From the NCBI RefSeq assembly GCF_018873765.1, contig NW_025317439.1, positions 48,073-112,072 of the forward strand: a DNA stretch of 64,000 nt, given 5' to 3'. Positions 43,582-56,204 of the stretch are shown one piece after another. Numbering within the stretch: position 1 is the first letter of the stretch; each line of letters starts with the position of its first letter. A program made the translations under genes and the position numbers. A model generated the notes under the pieces. The model saw nothing but the letters and a program-made list of their open reading frames with translations. It did no database searches and was not told where the DNA came from. Origin of the DNA: Telopea speciosissima. Its lineage: Eukaryota > Streptophyta > Magnoliopsida > Proteales > Proteaceae.

Positions 43582-43758
43582 ACCTTTATCTGCTCCATTT
43601 CCTGGGCAGGTCCATTTCCCCAAGTTCCTCTAATAGAGGGAGCGGAGATGACCACCCTACCCTTGCTCGAACACACTGCCTAGGTGGGGTCCACCCCCCT
43701 CTATGAGAGGAACTTGGAGAAATGAAGCGGACAGGAAATGGAGCTGATAAAAATACTA
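43582..43758. mobile_element. Mutator-like MITE with 9-bp target duplication
   Basis: CTAGACATG at 43573-43581 and again at 43759-43767. Inside, TTTATCTGCTCCATTTCCTG is inverted at CAGGAAATGGAGCTGATAAA, with one mismatch. A 9-bp duplication is typical of Mutator-like elements. Confidence 0.7.
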
Positions 43759-43767
43759 CTAGACATG

Positions 43768-44399
43768 CCTTACCATCAGTAGATCATGTTACATTTATCA
43801 TATTTTGAAATATGGGTACCTTTTGTATTTTTAGTTTTTCCCCTATTTCTCAAAAAAATAGATGCTATTGTTCAAAAACATCACTTGAGCTGAGGTGGCT
43901 TAAAGTTCTTACCGCTTCTCATGTTAGCATTGTTCAATTCTTCATCGGATTTGAAACAAAACCTCGAATTGAACTAAGCAAGGAGATGGTCTATATCTAC
44001 ATTTGAATTGTCTGATTCACCATCACTAATAATGATCATGTTAATTGTGGGATCATTAGAGGGAAACACCAAACTTGATTCCTTTGGGGTGTCATCTCTA
44101 CTTCGTTGTAAGGCTTCCACCAACTGGACTTCGTGGTCAAGCCTTTTAAATGAGGTTAAAGATCTCATCATCTTGATCATGGATGGGGGTTGGTGCCTTG
44201 TATCAAAAGATGTTCAGAATTTATGGAGTTGTTCAATCAGAGATGGTCTTTAATCCTTCGAAGTCGTTGGATCACTCCGATCACTTGTTCTTGAACATCG
44301 TTCCTCCATTCACCGTGACGATCCCAAAGACGCCAATACCGTGCATCTATTCTCTGATTTATCCTTTTTAATGTGCCAATTTGTTGCTTCTAAGACATG
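43768..44399. other. Unclear; possible decayed 5' part of the Athila element
   Basis: On the minus strand 44180-43974 and 44370-44200 read as charged, helical protein (RLWDRHGEWRNDVQEQVIG, IQRLRRIKDHL), reminiscent of the coiled-coil tails of antisense gypsy ORFs. Too decayed to call. Confidence 0.3.
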
Positions 44400-44499
44400 A
44401 TTAAGGCACGGTTTGATCGATTCGACCCATCAGTCATATTACGGTTGAGTGAATTCTCTTGACCATCCAAGATGTCCATGGCATGACCCCTAAGGAATA

Positions 44500-46673
44500 G
44501 GGCCGAATTTTTTAACTCCTACACTAAAACTGATGAGGACTGTATATCGTCAACCCGTACATCATACTAAGGCGTCCATTCTTGGCGACCGCCAATGCTT
44601 GCATTAACTGCAGGTCAGGTGCCATGGACATATCTTTTGGGAACAAGAAGCTTCGACTAAACATCTTCAATGCATCCCTAGGACCCTATAGAGAAGACGA
44701 GTGCTTTGCTCTGGATATGATTGATGAAGCTGTATCTCAGTACACTTCCCAGATCCTTACTAATGATCCTTAGCAGCTTGTGATGTCCTTTGGAGCAGAA
44801 GACTTTGATGAAGAGGCCTATACTGAAGAGGTGAATGCCGCCATGTTAGATCTTAAACCCTCTTCCGGGGAGCCTCCCTGGACCTATAGATATGAGCCTC
44901 TGCCACCCTTGGCTACATCCCCTAAGCCCTCTTCTCTGGAGTCCCCTCCACAACTGGAACTTAAGCCTCTTCCCTATACCTTAAAATATGCATTCTTGGG
45001 CAAGGAAGAGACTCTGTCGGTTATCATATCCTCTGAGCTTACTGAAAGGCAAGAGTCCCTCCTGTTGGACGTTTTATTAGCTCACAAAGTCGCAATTGGC
45101 TGGTCTTTAGCTGATCTAAAGGGTATTAACCCTTCTATTTGTATGCATCGTATCTATTGTGAAGACGGAGCTGAATCCGTGCGAGATCCACAGAGGCGCC
45201 TTAACCTTAATATGAGGGAAGTAGTGAAAAATGAAGTAGTAAAGTGGCTTGACGCAGGTATTGTATACCCTATTTCGGATAGTCAGTGGGTCCTTCCAAC
45301 TCAAGTTGTCCTCAAGAAATCCGAAATCACAACCGTCCCTAACGACCAAGGTGACCTTGTCCCAACTCATACCACTACGGGTTAGCGTGTTTGTATCGAC
45401 TATAGAAAGTTGAACAAGGTCACGCATAAAGACCATTTTCCTCTACCCTTTATTGATCAGATTCTTGAAAAATTGGCTGGGCAGAGCTACTACTGTTTTC
45501 TTGACGGTTATTCGGGATACAACCAAGTCCCCATCTTTCCTGGTGACTAAGAGAAAAACCACTTTCACTTGCCCATTCGGTACATTTGCCTTTAGGAGGA
45601 TGTCGTTCGGGTTGTGTAATGCTCTGACCACCTTTCAAGGGTGCAAGATGGCCATATTTTCTGACATGGTCGGCCATTTGCTTGAGGTTTTCATGGATGA
45701 CTTCTCCATCTTTGGGTCATCTTTTGATGAATGTCTCCACCGACTATCTCTTGTTCTTCAGCGGTGTGTGGAGACTAACCTTATTCTGAGTTGGGAGAAG
45801 AGCCACCTTATGGTTCGTAAGGGTAATGTACTTGGTCATGTAGTGTCTTCTCAGGGCATTGAGGTAGACAAGGCCAACGTGGATCTGATTGCCAAACTAC
45901 CCCCTCCCACGACTGTTAAGCAGGTCCATTCCTTTTTGGGCCATGCCAGGTTTTACAGGCGTTTCATCAAGGACTTTAGTCTCATCTCCAGGTCCTTGTG
46001 CAATCTCCTTGCCAAGGATGCCCCATTTATCTTTGATGAAAAGTACCTGACTGCTTTCCATACCTTTCGGACTGCATTGTCTGAAGCACCTATTATCCGG
46101 TCACCAGGTTGGTCTCTACCATTTGAGATCATGTGTGACGCCTCCAACTATGCCATGGGTGTTGTACTTGGTCAAAAGGTGGATGGGAAGCCATCTGTTA
46201 TTTACTACGCGAGTAGATCCTTGTCTAATGCTCAGTTGAACTACACCACTACTGAGAAGGAGCTCCTAGCTATGGTCTTTGCCCTGGATAAATTTTGCTC
46301 CTATCTTTTGGGCTCGAAGGTGATAGTCTTCTCGGATCATGCAGACCTTAGGCACCTTCTTTCAAAGCATGACACCAAGCCAAGGCTGATCCGATGGATT
46401 TTTCTCCTTCAGGAGTTCGACTTGGAGATCAGGTATAAGAACGGGTCAGAAAATGTTGTAGCAGACCATTTATCCCAGATTCTTCTGGATTCCTCTCCCA
46501 CATCGGAGTTGGTTCGGGAAACTTTCCCTGATGAGCAGTTGTTTTCCATTTCGTCAAAATCGACTCCATGGTATGCAATTATAGTGAACTATCTCGCTGT
46601 TGGACAATTACCTCCTGATTGGGATAAAGCAGCTCAAGATAAGCTTCTCTCTACTATGCGATACTACTACTGA
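44500..46673 (+). pseudogene. Athila protease, RT and RNase H
   Basis: Protease end RRPFLATANACINCRSG and MDISFGNKKLRLNIFNA at 44570-44700; upstream TKTDEDCIS is out of frame. Then LPYTLKYAFLGKEETL and GWSLADLKGINPSICMHRI lead to [49 protein letters not shown], active site [28 protein letters not shown]. RNase [48 protein letters not shown]. Stops at 44771, 45383 and near 45550, with frameshifts between the last two, break it. Confidence 0.85.
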
Positions 46674-47875
46674 GAGGATCCAGAGCTGTTCCGATACTAT
46701 TCGGACTAGGTCGTTCATCGTTGTGTCCCTGAGAGTGAGTTTCAGAGCATATTATCGTTTTGCCATACTCTCGCCTATGGGGGACACTATAGTGGCAAGA
46801 AAACTGCTGCCAAGGTACTGCAGTCTAGTTTCTATTGGCCCACATTATTTCAGGATGCACACACCTTCTGCAAGGCGTGTGTGAGATACTAACAAGTTGG
46901 CAATCTGTCCCGTCGTGATGAGATGCCCCTAAGCCTTATCACAGTGGTTAAGATTTTTGACGTTTGGGGTATCGATTTTATGGGCCCTTTTCCTACCTCA
47001 TTCAGTAATGAGTATATTCTTGTGGCAGTTGACTATGTTTCGAAATGGGTAGAAGCCAAGGCTATGAAGACCAGTGACCACAATGTGGTTATCTCTTCTA
47101 TTCAGGAGTACAGTTTTAGCCGTTTTGGATTTCCCAGGGCCATCATTAGTGATGGTGGCTCTCATTTTCGACATTGGAGGGTAGGGGCTTTACTGAAGAA
47201 GTACTCTATTAACCACAAAGTGGCCACCCCATATCATCCCCAAACATCTGGTCAGGTGGAGGTATCGAACCGAGAGGTAAAACGGATATTGGAGAAGATA
47301 GTTAGACCGGACCGTAAGGACTGGTCTAATCTGTTGATGGATGCTTTGTGGGCTTACTGAACTGCATATAAAACTGCTATAGGTATGTCTCCATACTAAT
47401 TAGTTTTCGGTAAGGCCTGTCATCTTTCGGTTGAGTTGGAACACCGACCATATTGGGCCATAAAGACATTTAATTTTTATATGACTCAGGCTGGTTCCAT
47501 TCGTCGTCTCCAGCTATCTGAATTGGAGGAGTTGAGCAATGATGCCTATGAGAGCTCACACATCTATAAGGATCAAACTAACGCGTTTCATGATAAACAC
47601 ATAGTTCGGTAGTCCTTTGAGCCTAATCAGCATGTTTGGCTCTTATATTCTAAATTACGTTTATTCTTAGGGAAATTGAGATCTCGGTGGGATGGGCCTT
47701 TTGTGGTTGTTTCTGTTGTCCCGCATGGTGCTATTGAGATCAGGAATCCACAGAACGGGAAAACTTTCAAGGTTAATGGTCAAAGACTAAAACCCTATGT
47801 TGATGGCCAATTAATTGAGTCTTTAGACCTAGTGGATGTGGACTATGATTATGCTTCTGATGGACTACCCTGAGC
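46674..47875 (+). pseudogene. Athila integrase
   Basis: Decayed zinc finger (46830-46915: TFCKACVRY). Core: [53 protein letters not shown]. The C-terminal part (SRWDGPFVVVSVVPHGAIEI, NPQNGKTFKVNGQRLKPY) ends at TGA 47871. Several stops (47358 TGA, 47398 TAA, 47610 TAG) and a shift near 47670. Confidence 0.85.
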
Positions 47876-48768
47876 TTTACTGTCGTCTAGCTGAACATGT
47901 AAAACTTAGCACTCTTGGGAGGCAGCCCACGTTTCCTTTATTTACAGCATTTGTTGTTTTCCTTTTTACGTTGTTGGGTATTTTTTTTCTTTTATTTATT
48001 TATTTTGTAGAGCCATCACACGTAGCAGAGTTAAATTCTCATTGTGCTGTTATCTCCAGTGATTTCACTCGTTGCCGTACACCCACACCCCAGGTGGTTT
48101 TGTTCCTCATCCTTTGTTTTCCATATTTTTCTCTTTCTGTTATTTCTAGTCGTCATTGGGGACAATGCCGTTTAAGTTGGGGAGGGAGGATTTTGAAAAA
48201 TTTTCTGCATATGACTCTCTGATTCATCTATATTCTTGAAAAATTGTCATGTACTCATTTTTATAATGATACCTTTACTTTACACTGCATTTGACTCTAG
48301 GTTGTGAGAAAATTAAATCAACACAGTGTTAAGTATTGAACCTTTATTTCTCCGACTATCATTTGTGAGCTTGCTTAATGCTTCTAAACACATAGGTCTA
48401 CCCGGTTTGTGATATTCTGAATGTTTAGGCAGACCACTGCTTAATTGTGTTTTCATTCTCTTTTCTTTAAAAAAAAAAATCATGAGAGTTTAGTTCTGTT
48501 GCTTCAACTTAGTAACTAGGGCATCTAGGCCACAACCCCGGAGTCTCGCGTAAAACGGTTGGAGTGACCAGTTAGGTTATTATTACTAGTATTCTTGAAT
48601 CCAGTTCGGGCTTGTAGCCTTTTTGGTTCGAGTGAGTAAGCCCGAGGAGTGTTTCACACTCAATCCCCTAAAGTCATCTGGCTTAGGAGTGGTTGGCTTA
48701 AAGCTCATTACATGAGCCTTCTAGAAAGCTTAAAAGGCCAGAACATTGCACGGATCTGAGAATCACGT

Positions 48769-48803
<35 letters not shown>

Positions 48804-49140
48804 TTTTGAGAGAAAAATAAGTGAGCTACATTGATTATGAGGTGTTACACGAGCTAGCATGTGCGTTTTTAAAAGGTTTAGATGTCACAATTCATGGTGA
48901 ACCAATGGGTTGAAAAAGTAGAAAGTGAGTGCTTGATGGCTTAGGAGAAGTCCTCGTTCATTGCTTAGCTCTTCTGTTTCCATGAGCCAAGCATCCTATG
49001 AGTTGATGTGCAATAGTAAACTGTCATTATCTCTTTGAATGTATCATCTGTAGATAGACTGTTTATGAACGAGAGAGTCGAGTCAGTTATTTTCTTTATT
49101 CTCTTTCACTCGAGGACGAGCAAAAGACTAAGTTGGGGAG
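47876..49140 (+). other. Athila 3' non-coding region
   Basis: Contains ACTCTTGGGAGGCAGCCCACG (47909-47929, a phrase typical of Athila elements), an A-run at 48771-48802 and, at the end, the polypurine AGTTGGGGAG. No envelope-like ORF. Confidence 0.7.
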
Positions 49141-50690
49141 TGTGATTAGGCTGTAATCTTAGATAGAAATCACTATTTACTTATTGTTTTTAGTTGAATA
49201 TTCATGAAGGATTTGATACTGCTATGTGATTTCTATGATTGCAGCCCTGGAAGGAGAAAAGCATGAATCAGCCCCCTTAGCCGATTTTGGATGTTCAATA
49301 CCAGCTGGGCCAGTCCGCATGTGTGCAAATCGTCATCTCAAGGGCATTATCATAATTTGACAAGAGGAGATTTCTCAAGAAAAGTCGATATTGGACTCAT
49401 TGCATCAATAAAATTAAATGGTTAACATTTAATTCTTGGGTCGAGTCAATTCGGTTCAAGGAAGGAGGGATTATGGTAAAGTTGGAAAGTGTGACGAAAG
49501 AATATATAAAAAAAAAAAAAGAAGAAGAAAGACCTCTCTCCCTAATCTCTCTCTTCTCTTACGTAAACCCTCTCTCACACATATCCCTCTCCACATTTAT
49601 ACCTCTCGGTCCCACATATTTTTCTCTCCCATATATTCCTCTCCCCTTTTATTTCATTCCTAATTTTCTCCCTTCCATATCTCTCCATAGAATTGATCTT
49701 TCTTCTCTACGATTGGAAAACAGATTTTCCTCTCATTCTTTATGTGGAAACCATCAAAGGGATAGGAGGAAAAGGGGGTATTCAAAAGGGGAGACAGCAA
49801 ACTATAAGGGGAGGATTTTTTAGAGAAAAGGGGTTCGTTCTTGGCTGTGGGTCTAGCTGGTTTTCGGTTAAGGGAGAAGAAGGCTTGAAGAAGAAGAAGA
49901 AGAAGAACAAGAGGAAGAGCATCTACCATCGCCACCATCCAGCACCTTCACACACTTGAATCGCCATTGCTGCCATTGCTTCTACTCTCTTCTTCCCTCT
50001 AATTCTCTTGGCTTGTATCCTTAACCTCTCTTTAGTAATTCATGTTAAATGAGTAACTAAACTTGCTGCTATTTTTGGGAAGATGATACTTTAAAGATGA
50101 TTTAATTATTCATTCTCTTTTCTTATTGATTGCTTGGAAAAGACTTAGGCATCCCATTATAATTTTTTTGCAATCATATTTACATCTAGTTAGGATAATT
50201 TGTTTCTGTGATTCAAGTTAACCTACCTAGCAATGATATTGAATTGATTCATGTGGTCGTATCGATGATACGGTATACCTGAGTAGATTTTGAGTACCCG
50301 AGTTCTTTGAACTTTCGATTCATTGTAGCGATCGGATGACAATTTCGCCAAGATACTTTATACCTAGAAGGGACCTTATTTTCTGTGGTTGTAATGGGGC
50401 TTGTAGTTGCCATGAGCCGAGTATGAGAGAGATTGAATGATGAATCTAAATTAAAGTTGATTCAACCTAAAAACAGTATTTTCTCACCATCTTTTATTCG
50501 CTTTAATCAGTTGCTAGTGTTAGCTTTAAATTAATTAATTTACGTTTTTAATTTCACCTTAGACTTGATTTAATATCGTGCAACTTAGCCTCTGTTCCCC
50601 GTAGTTTGATACCCATACTTTCCACTGTATTAGTGTTTAGTTAGGTTTATTTTTTATTGGTTCAACGACTCGATAACCTAGTGTCTCGCA
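49141..50690 (+). repeat. 3' LTR of the Athila element
   Basis: Starts TGTGATTAGG after the polypurine tract and ends GTGTCTCGCA. It contains an AAG microsatellite (49886-49912). Only one LTR is present, so the right end is inferred from the CA terminus and typical U5 text (TTAGTGTTTAGTTAGG before it). Confidence 0.65.
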
Positions 50691-53313
50691 CCATGAATCA
50701 CCTCCCCGCATTCCAACTAACCCATGGGAATATTACCCTGGCAATGTGACCATGTGGGGCCCACTTGTAAGCCTATGTACACTAGAATTGGGTGTAAGAA
50801 TGCATTTTCTTAAAAACCTACCCAAGCCAAACAAACCTTAAGCCTAATCCCTATATAAACCACCTTAAGCCTTAGATTGCAACCCTATTCATTTCGTTGG
50901 GGGGAGAGGAGAGAAAATAGAAGAGAAAGGAGAGGAAGACGAGGAAGTGAAGGAGGAGCTTGGATCCTTCCTTGTGCTTGGCATCCATTGAGGTAACACA
51001 CTTAAACTTCATTTTTCCATTAGTCTCTTTGCTGTTATTAGGTTATGGTTATAATCAACTCCATGATCTTGCTATGTAACCATGATCCATTATGCCTACA
51101 TATGAATCCCCATAGATTACTTGCTTAGGAGCTAGAATTCCTTCATGCATGTATGAATTTGCTCTTCTAGACCTTTCATCCACTTTTTCCTAAGTCCAGA
51201 TTACTATGATTACCATTCCAACCTATATATGACTAATTATCTTACCTTATGGCAAGCTTAGAGTGTAGCTCTATAGTGTAGGACTTATTTTCCTTGATTG
51301 CATGTTCAGTCCATGACCTAAAGCTTGTATCAGTGTTGTTATAGTGTAGTTCAAACTCTTCCATGTATGAATTCTACAATTCTTTAAGTGTGAAACCCAT
51401 GCATGATGGCTAAGTTGAGTCATGAGCCCCAAGATCACCATGCATGTTCAATCTTCTCATTCAACCATGAAATCCAGCTCAAATATGAGTTACCTGCATT
51501 TCTTGATCATAAATATCAGCTTCGGATTAGTAGAATCAAGCCAAAACACTAAAAGCGTACAAAATCCTTAGGCTGAATAGTAACAGGTCGATTGGATCAA
51601 CCATTGCTAGAACTTTGAGCCAGATCTGAAACCAAACCATCCTATGGCCTGAGACATCATTTAGAGGGCCCTTTGTGTAAACCAACTAGGAACCCATGAC
51701 CTTTCAGCCTTGTTGTTACTTTTTGGTAATGGGTTGATTGGATCAACTAGTCCAATCAACCAGTTATGAACACTTAAATGAAACCCTTACCAAACCACAT
51801 AGGAACTCTCAATTTACCACTTGGGGCCTTGTGGAGTGAGACCATGTGTGATTCCATCAAACCCCTTCAGTTTTGCTGCAGCCAGCATTACTGGTCAATT
51901 GGATCAACCACTTCAATCAACCAGTGTTGTTGTCTTCTCTGTTTTGAGTCTAGTCTTGGTTTAGATTTAAGAGTAAAGGTAACCTTGGACTCCATGTCCA
52001 CTTAAAAATTAATTAATACTTGCTTTAGATGCAATCAATCTTAGGATATAGCACTTTTCTCAACAAAGAGTATTGGAGTATGATCGAGAATTGAAAACCA
52101 GTTAAACAACGAGTTACTAGAAAAGATGAGTGGATTTGGGTAACTATTTGGACTTGTTATTATTAAATATACACGTATCATGTTATTGCATCATTATCAA
52201 GTATGTTGCATAATCACATATTATTTATCTTGTTTGTGAACAGATATGATTGTGATATGTGATTTGCTTCACCTTGTATCAGGTTATGGTATCGGGAGTA
52301 CCGGTACCGGAACTCCAGGAATGCTTATGAACTTCTATTGCTTATCATATTGGCTTGTATGTTTCGTGTCGTGCTGGTACCCAGGTGCTAGATGGTATGG
52401 GACATTGATGCACCCGAAATACCTCTTGAGATGATACGATTTGCATGTTGTATAACTGTGCCTAGGTTTTGTTTCTCCTATGCTACGACCCTGACCAACA
52501 GGGATTTAGGTGTTGGGTGATCAAGGCTCCTTGTGCCTGTGGGAGAGAGATACTAGGTTAGGGATGACCACTGATCATTGGGGTCTACCTCTAGGTGGTT
52601 TTGGTGGCTTCGACCGGCGCGGGCCCCCTAGTGACAACTGAGGTTTCACTGTGACAATAATATAAGTGATCCATGGTGTCTCCCAAGTTGTTATAATAGC
52701 ATATGCCTTGGGCTTAGATTGTGTGTTAGGTGAAAAATCTATTAATATTTGTATGCATCATGGACTATGTTTGAATTGCTTGTATGTGCATTCCCCATCC
52801 CCTCACTGGCCAGTGGAGCTTACCCCTGTTGTGCAACCCTTTTTAGTTGTATGCAGGTGGTGTTTGATGGCTTTTCCCTCCTTTTGATGTGAACTGATCG
52901 GAATCGGTGACTTAAGGCTTTGATTGTTGGCATACGCTTGAGGACTGTCCCATTGGGGCACAATTCTGTCTTTTATTATTTTGTTTATCATTTTCCTTGT
53001 ATAACTTTGGTAATACTACTGTTGTCTCAATTTTCACTTAATCTTTTGGGTTGAAAAGTAACATTTTAAGTTATTTATCCCTTAAACTTGAACCATTTTT
53101 ATAATGTAGACGCTTCCATTACTTTTGATCTCATTTTGGGAATGTAATATTCTTTTACTTTCCACACTCTGATATTACTATAATTTAATATTAGTTCATG
53201 ATTGTGGATTGGGATACTGTATCTGTGATCCTGGTAGCTTAATGGGATGACATGTGTCGTCCAAGTCACCCCTTTCATTGTATTTTATCCCTTGTCGGGA
53301 TGGGGGTATGACA
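50691..53313 (+). repeat. Gypsy LTR-like segment
   Basis: TATA box CCCTATATAAACC (50849-50861) and a GA-rich leader (50900-50955). It ends GGGATGGGGGTATGACA at 53313, like Tekay-type LTR ends. Short repeats of GATTGGATCAAC occur at 51593, 51734 and 51898. The left end is undefined, abutting the Athila LTR. No coding sequence. Confidence 0.5.
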
Positions 53314-53812
53314 CTAATGCTGGGGGGTTTTCTCATGGATTATACGTGCAAGAGGGACATAAATGGGTTTAAACGGGGTACTAATAATGCACATAAAAAT
53401 GTATTAAGGTGTTGATTGAGATACAATGATGTATACACAAATCAAGGAATTTTAGAATTGATGCTCACCTAGTCAAAGTCCTCATCCGAAACTCCGAAGA
53501 ACTTCCTCATTTCGACGCACACTTCACAGAGGCTCAAGTATCGATGTTACAAGACACCAGACTCTTCCTTCGGTACTCCTCACTTCGGGGGCTAGTGCTA
53601 GGAGGATAATCTATGAACTTACAGACAACGAATCTTCCCCACTCTCAGTTGAGAAATCTCTCTTCTACTAGCTCTCTCATTCTTGGGTGAGAGATCTTAT
53701 GTGTTGGTTTGATTGTCAGCTTAAATAGCTCGCTGGCAAAGGGGGCATCCCAAGCTACGCTACAACACATAAACAAGTTTAAATTAGCATGCATTTGGGT
53801 GTGGGTGTTACA
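53314..53812. repeat. LTR-like segment
   Basis: Ends TGTGGGTGTTACA. The phrase GAGATACAATGATGTA occurs at 53417 and again at 53832, so this piece and the next share sequence. No coding capacity. Confidence 0.4.
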
Positions 53813-54897
53813 CTATGGAATGAAAATGTCGAGATACAATGATGTAATTGGAATGCGTGCTAATGATGTTCGATAGATTAGATGCCATAGTCGGCTAGGA
53901 AATGAGGAGTGTGGTGCCCGTAGTATGGGATGCGAATGGCACCATTCAACTCATACAATGTCATATGGAAAGCATGTGGCTAGGGATTAACATCACCCGT
54001 ACTACAAACCCTTGCCAGCAGGGGTTAAGGTGTTGGATACCACAATTGTGTGAGGACAATGCCTTGAAGGGGTAGTCGATCGGTGGACCCATCATGATCA
54101 CTAGAACATGGTGGTAGCACAGATATGTGTGAGGTCAGTGTCTTGGAATTGGCACTGGTTGGTCAGTAGATCCATTAGTCAATAGGGTTGGTGGTAGCAT
54201 ACTGGTAACCTAGAGGGCAGGTCGGGCTGACCACGAAAGGGGATTACAGGAGCCGGCTAGTCTTCTCTGACAACTCAATATGGTTACTACCAGGTACGAA
54301 ATGCAATTTTGTACCCGGAATGCAGGTATTGGGGATTGTATTAGTACTTACTTACCTAGAGACTTAGTTTTGATATTATGTGGACTAGACAATAAAATTG
54401 AATCTCATGCATATAGGATCATGTTGTGTTGCATCTGGATGCATGACTTATTATTCATTTATTGGGCTCAGCGAAGCTCACCCCCGTGGAATCTTTTCTT
54501 TTTAGATGGTTTTGCAGGTATTTATTTAGCAATGGATGATGAAGTTGTTGATGGAACTGTAGATCTTCCTTATCTTGTTGTTCTGTGATGATTTTGTGGT
54601 TATTTTAATTTTCTTTCTTTCAAAAGCGTAATTTTCAGGATATTGTACTTTTTTAGCATAAATAAATATGTATATGGTGTAACATAGGTATTTGGGATTT
54701 TATTGTAAATGATATGATCCATCTATGGGTAGTTCAAGTCTTCTATTGCACTTTGATATACTTTTATTATCTATCTACCCTTTTTATGTAGTTTGTGACA
54801 TGTAAGTATTGCTTCTGGATCTTGGAGGATTGGCGAATATCGTAGGATATTTGGGTCGCTAGTTGAATCCTCCTAAGGATGGGTTCGGGGTGTGACA
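53813..54897 (+). repeat. Tekay-family LTR fragment, plus orientation
   Basis: 53880-54050 is clearly homologous to the reverse complement of 25930-26060 (both contain AACCCTTGCCA-CAGGGG or its variant, then TTAAGGTGTTGGAT). It ends GGGTTCGGGGTGTGACA at 54897, the LTR terminus; no primer site follows, so it is a solo or broken LTR. Confidence 0.65.
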
Positions 54898-56204
54898 GCA
54901 GGCCTGCGATCTGTGCAGCAGACCTTACACCTAAGAAGATTCCATTCTTGAGGTAGATCTATGGACAATGCTGCATTATCCACTCCCATCGACCGCACAA
55001 GCCAAAATTGTTATATTTCAGCAATGGCTCGAGCTGTTGATGGACAAAGCTCATGGAAGCCCAAGGGGGCTTATTGGGGAGTCATTCTAGCATCCTAAGA
55101 TCACCTGGGATCATTGGATTCAATCCTAATTAGGGCTCTATAGCAACATTGGGTTCTAAACTCAAGAATCCCCAAATTTGGGTGATTCAATGGAGGTTTG
55201 GCTATAGGCTGAGAAGGAGAAATTAGGGCTTGAAATTGATGCTTCTAGCATTCAATTGGAGGTCTCATTCAAAGAATTGAATAAACCTTAAGGTTTGAAC
55301 TCAGAACTACAAACTACAACCTAAAACCTAGATAGAAATTAATAGAAATGAGAGGGAAATAGGATTGCTTACCAAGGGCTTGAATGGATCACTAGGGGGA
55401 GGTCCCTCAGAGCTCACTTCTACTCCTTTCTCTTCCTCTCTTCTTCTTCCCATGTTCTCCTTTGATTGGGCTAAGCTTCTAAGTGGCTGGAATAGTGGTA
55501 GAACTCATGAGGAGCCCCCAAAATGGAAGTAGGGCAGCAATGGAAGCTCCTTCCCTTCCTTTCTTCTTCTTTCCTTCTGCTTCTTTTTATTCTTCTCCAC
55601 GTTTTCCCCTTTCTTGCCTTCTTGAAATGTCAGAAATGAGGATTTAGGGTTGAGGTTTTCTATTTATAGGCAGTGCCACTTAAGGGTTGTATGGCTGGGA
55701 CTGTTTATTACATACTTAAATTTTGTAATCCTCGGTTGGGCTTAGGTGGACAATAGAATATGTGTCCCAAGGGCATAGGTAGGTTAGGTAGGTCCCATAC
55801 CACCTAGGAACACCAGGGGTCAATTCCCACTCACACCCATGTGGGGCCCACACACCAATAATCTTATTTCTGGGTAATGAAAACATCTGTGGATGATGCT
55901 GTGGTCAATGGACTGGATCATTCGCAGGGTCATCAGCCATAGTCCTCAAGTGTTGATTTTTGGTGATTTTGACTCCAATTGACTCGGGGTTTTCTCTGGG
56001 GTTCTCATACACACATGTGGATTTTGTTAAGGTGAATTGCATGATTTAAATGCATTAATTAACATGCAAGATTAATCTAAATAGATCATTTTTAGTCACT
56101 TACCCCTAGTCCTCTAAAAGTAGCTTCGGTACCAAGTCCAGTTACTCCGCTACCGGTCCTACATACAAAGTTCAAATTAGACCTCGTTCGGGTGTGGTTA
56201 TAAC
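54898..56204 (-). repeat. Minus-strand gypsy LTR (3' LTR of the decayed gag at 56205)
   Basis: On the minus strand it begins TGTTATAACCACACCCG, with a TATA box CTATAAATAG (55655-55664) and a GA-rich leader (55610-55430). It lies downstream of gag in the element's direction; pol is absent between them. Confidence 0.5.

Larger units (their letters stand above)
44400..50690 (+). mobile_element. Athila-type Ty3/gypsy element, 5'-truncated
   Basis: Plus-strand protease, RT, RNase H and integrase (44500-47875), a long 3' region with CTTGGGAGGCAGCCCACG, a polypurine tract AAGTTGGGGAG and a 3' LTR (49141-50690). No 5' LTR, primer site or clear gag. FLATANACINCRSG-type protease and the gag-less 3' spacer fit the Athila lineage. 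No envelope-like ORF is visible in the 3' region. Confidence 0.8.

Noticed and set aside
43582..43758. microRNA precursor hairpin
   Set aside because: Target duplication and related copies show it is a MITE; no evidence of a processed duplex.
47836..48222. Plus ORF after Athila integrase as an envelope-like gene
   Set aside because: It overlaps the integrase end in another frame and the typical non-coding 3' phrase; hydrophobic part is T-rich sequence.
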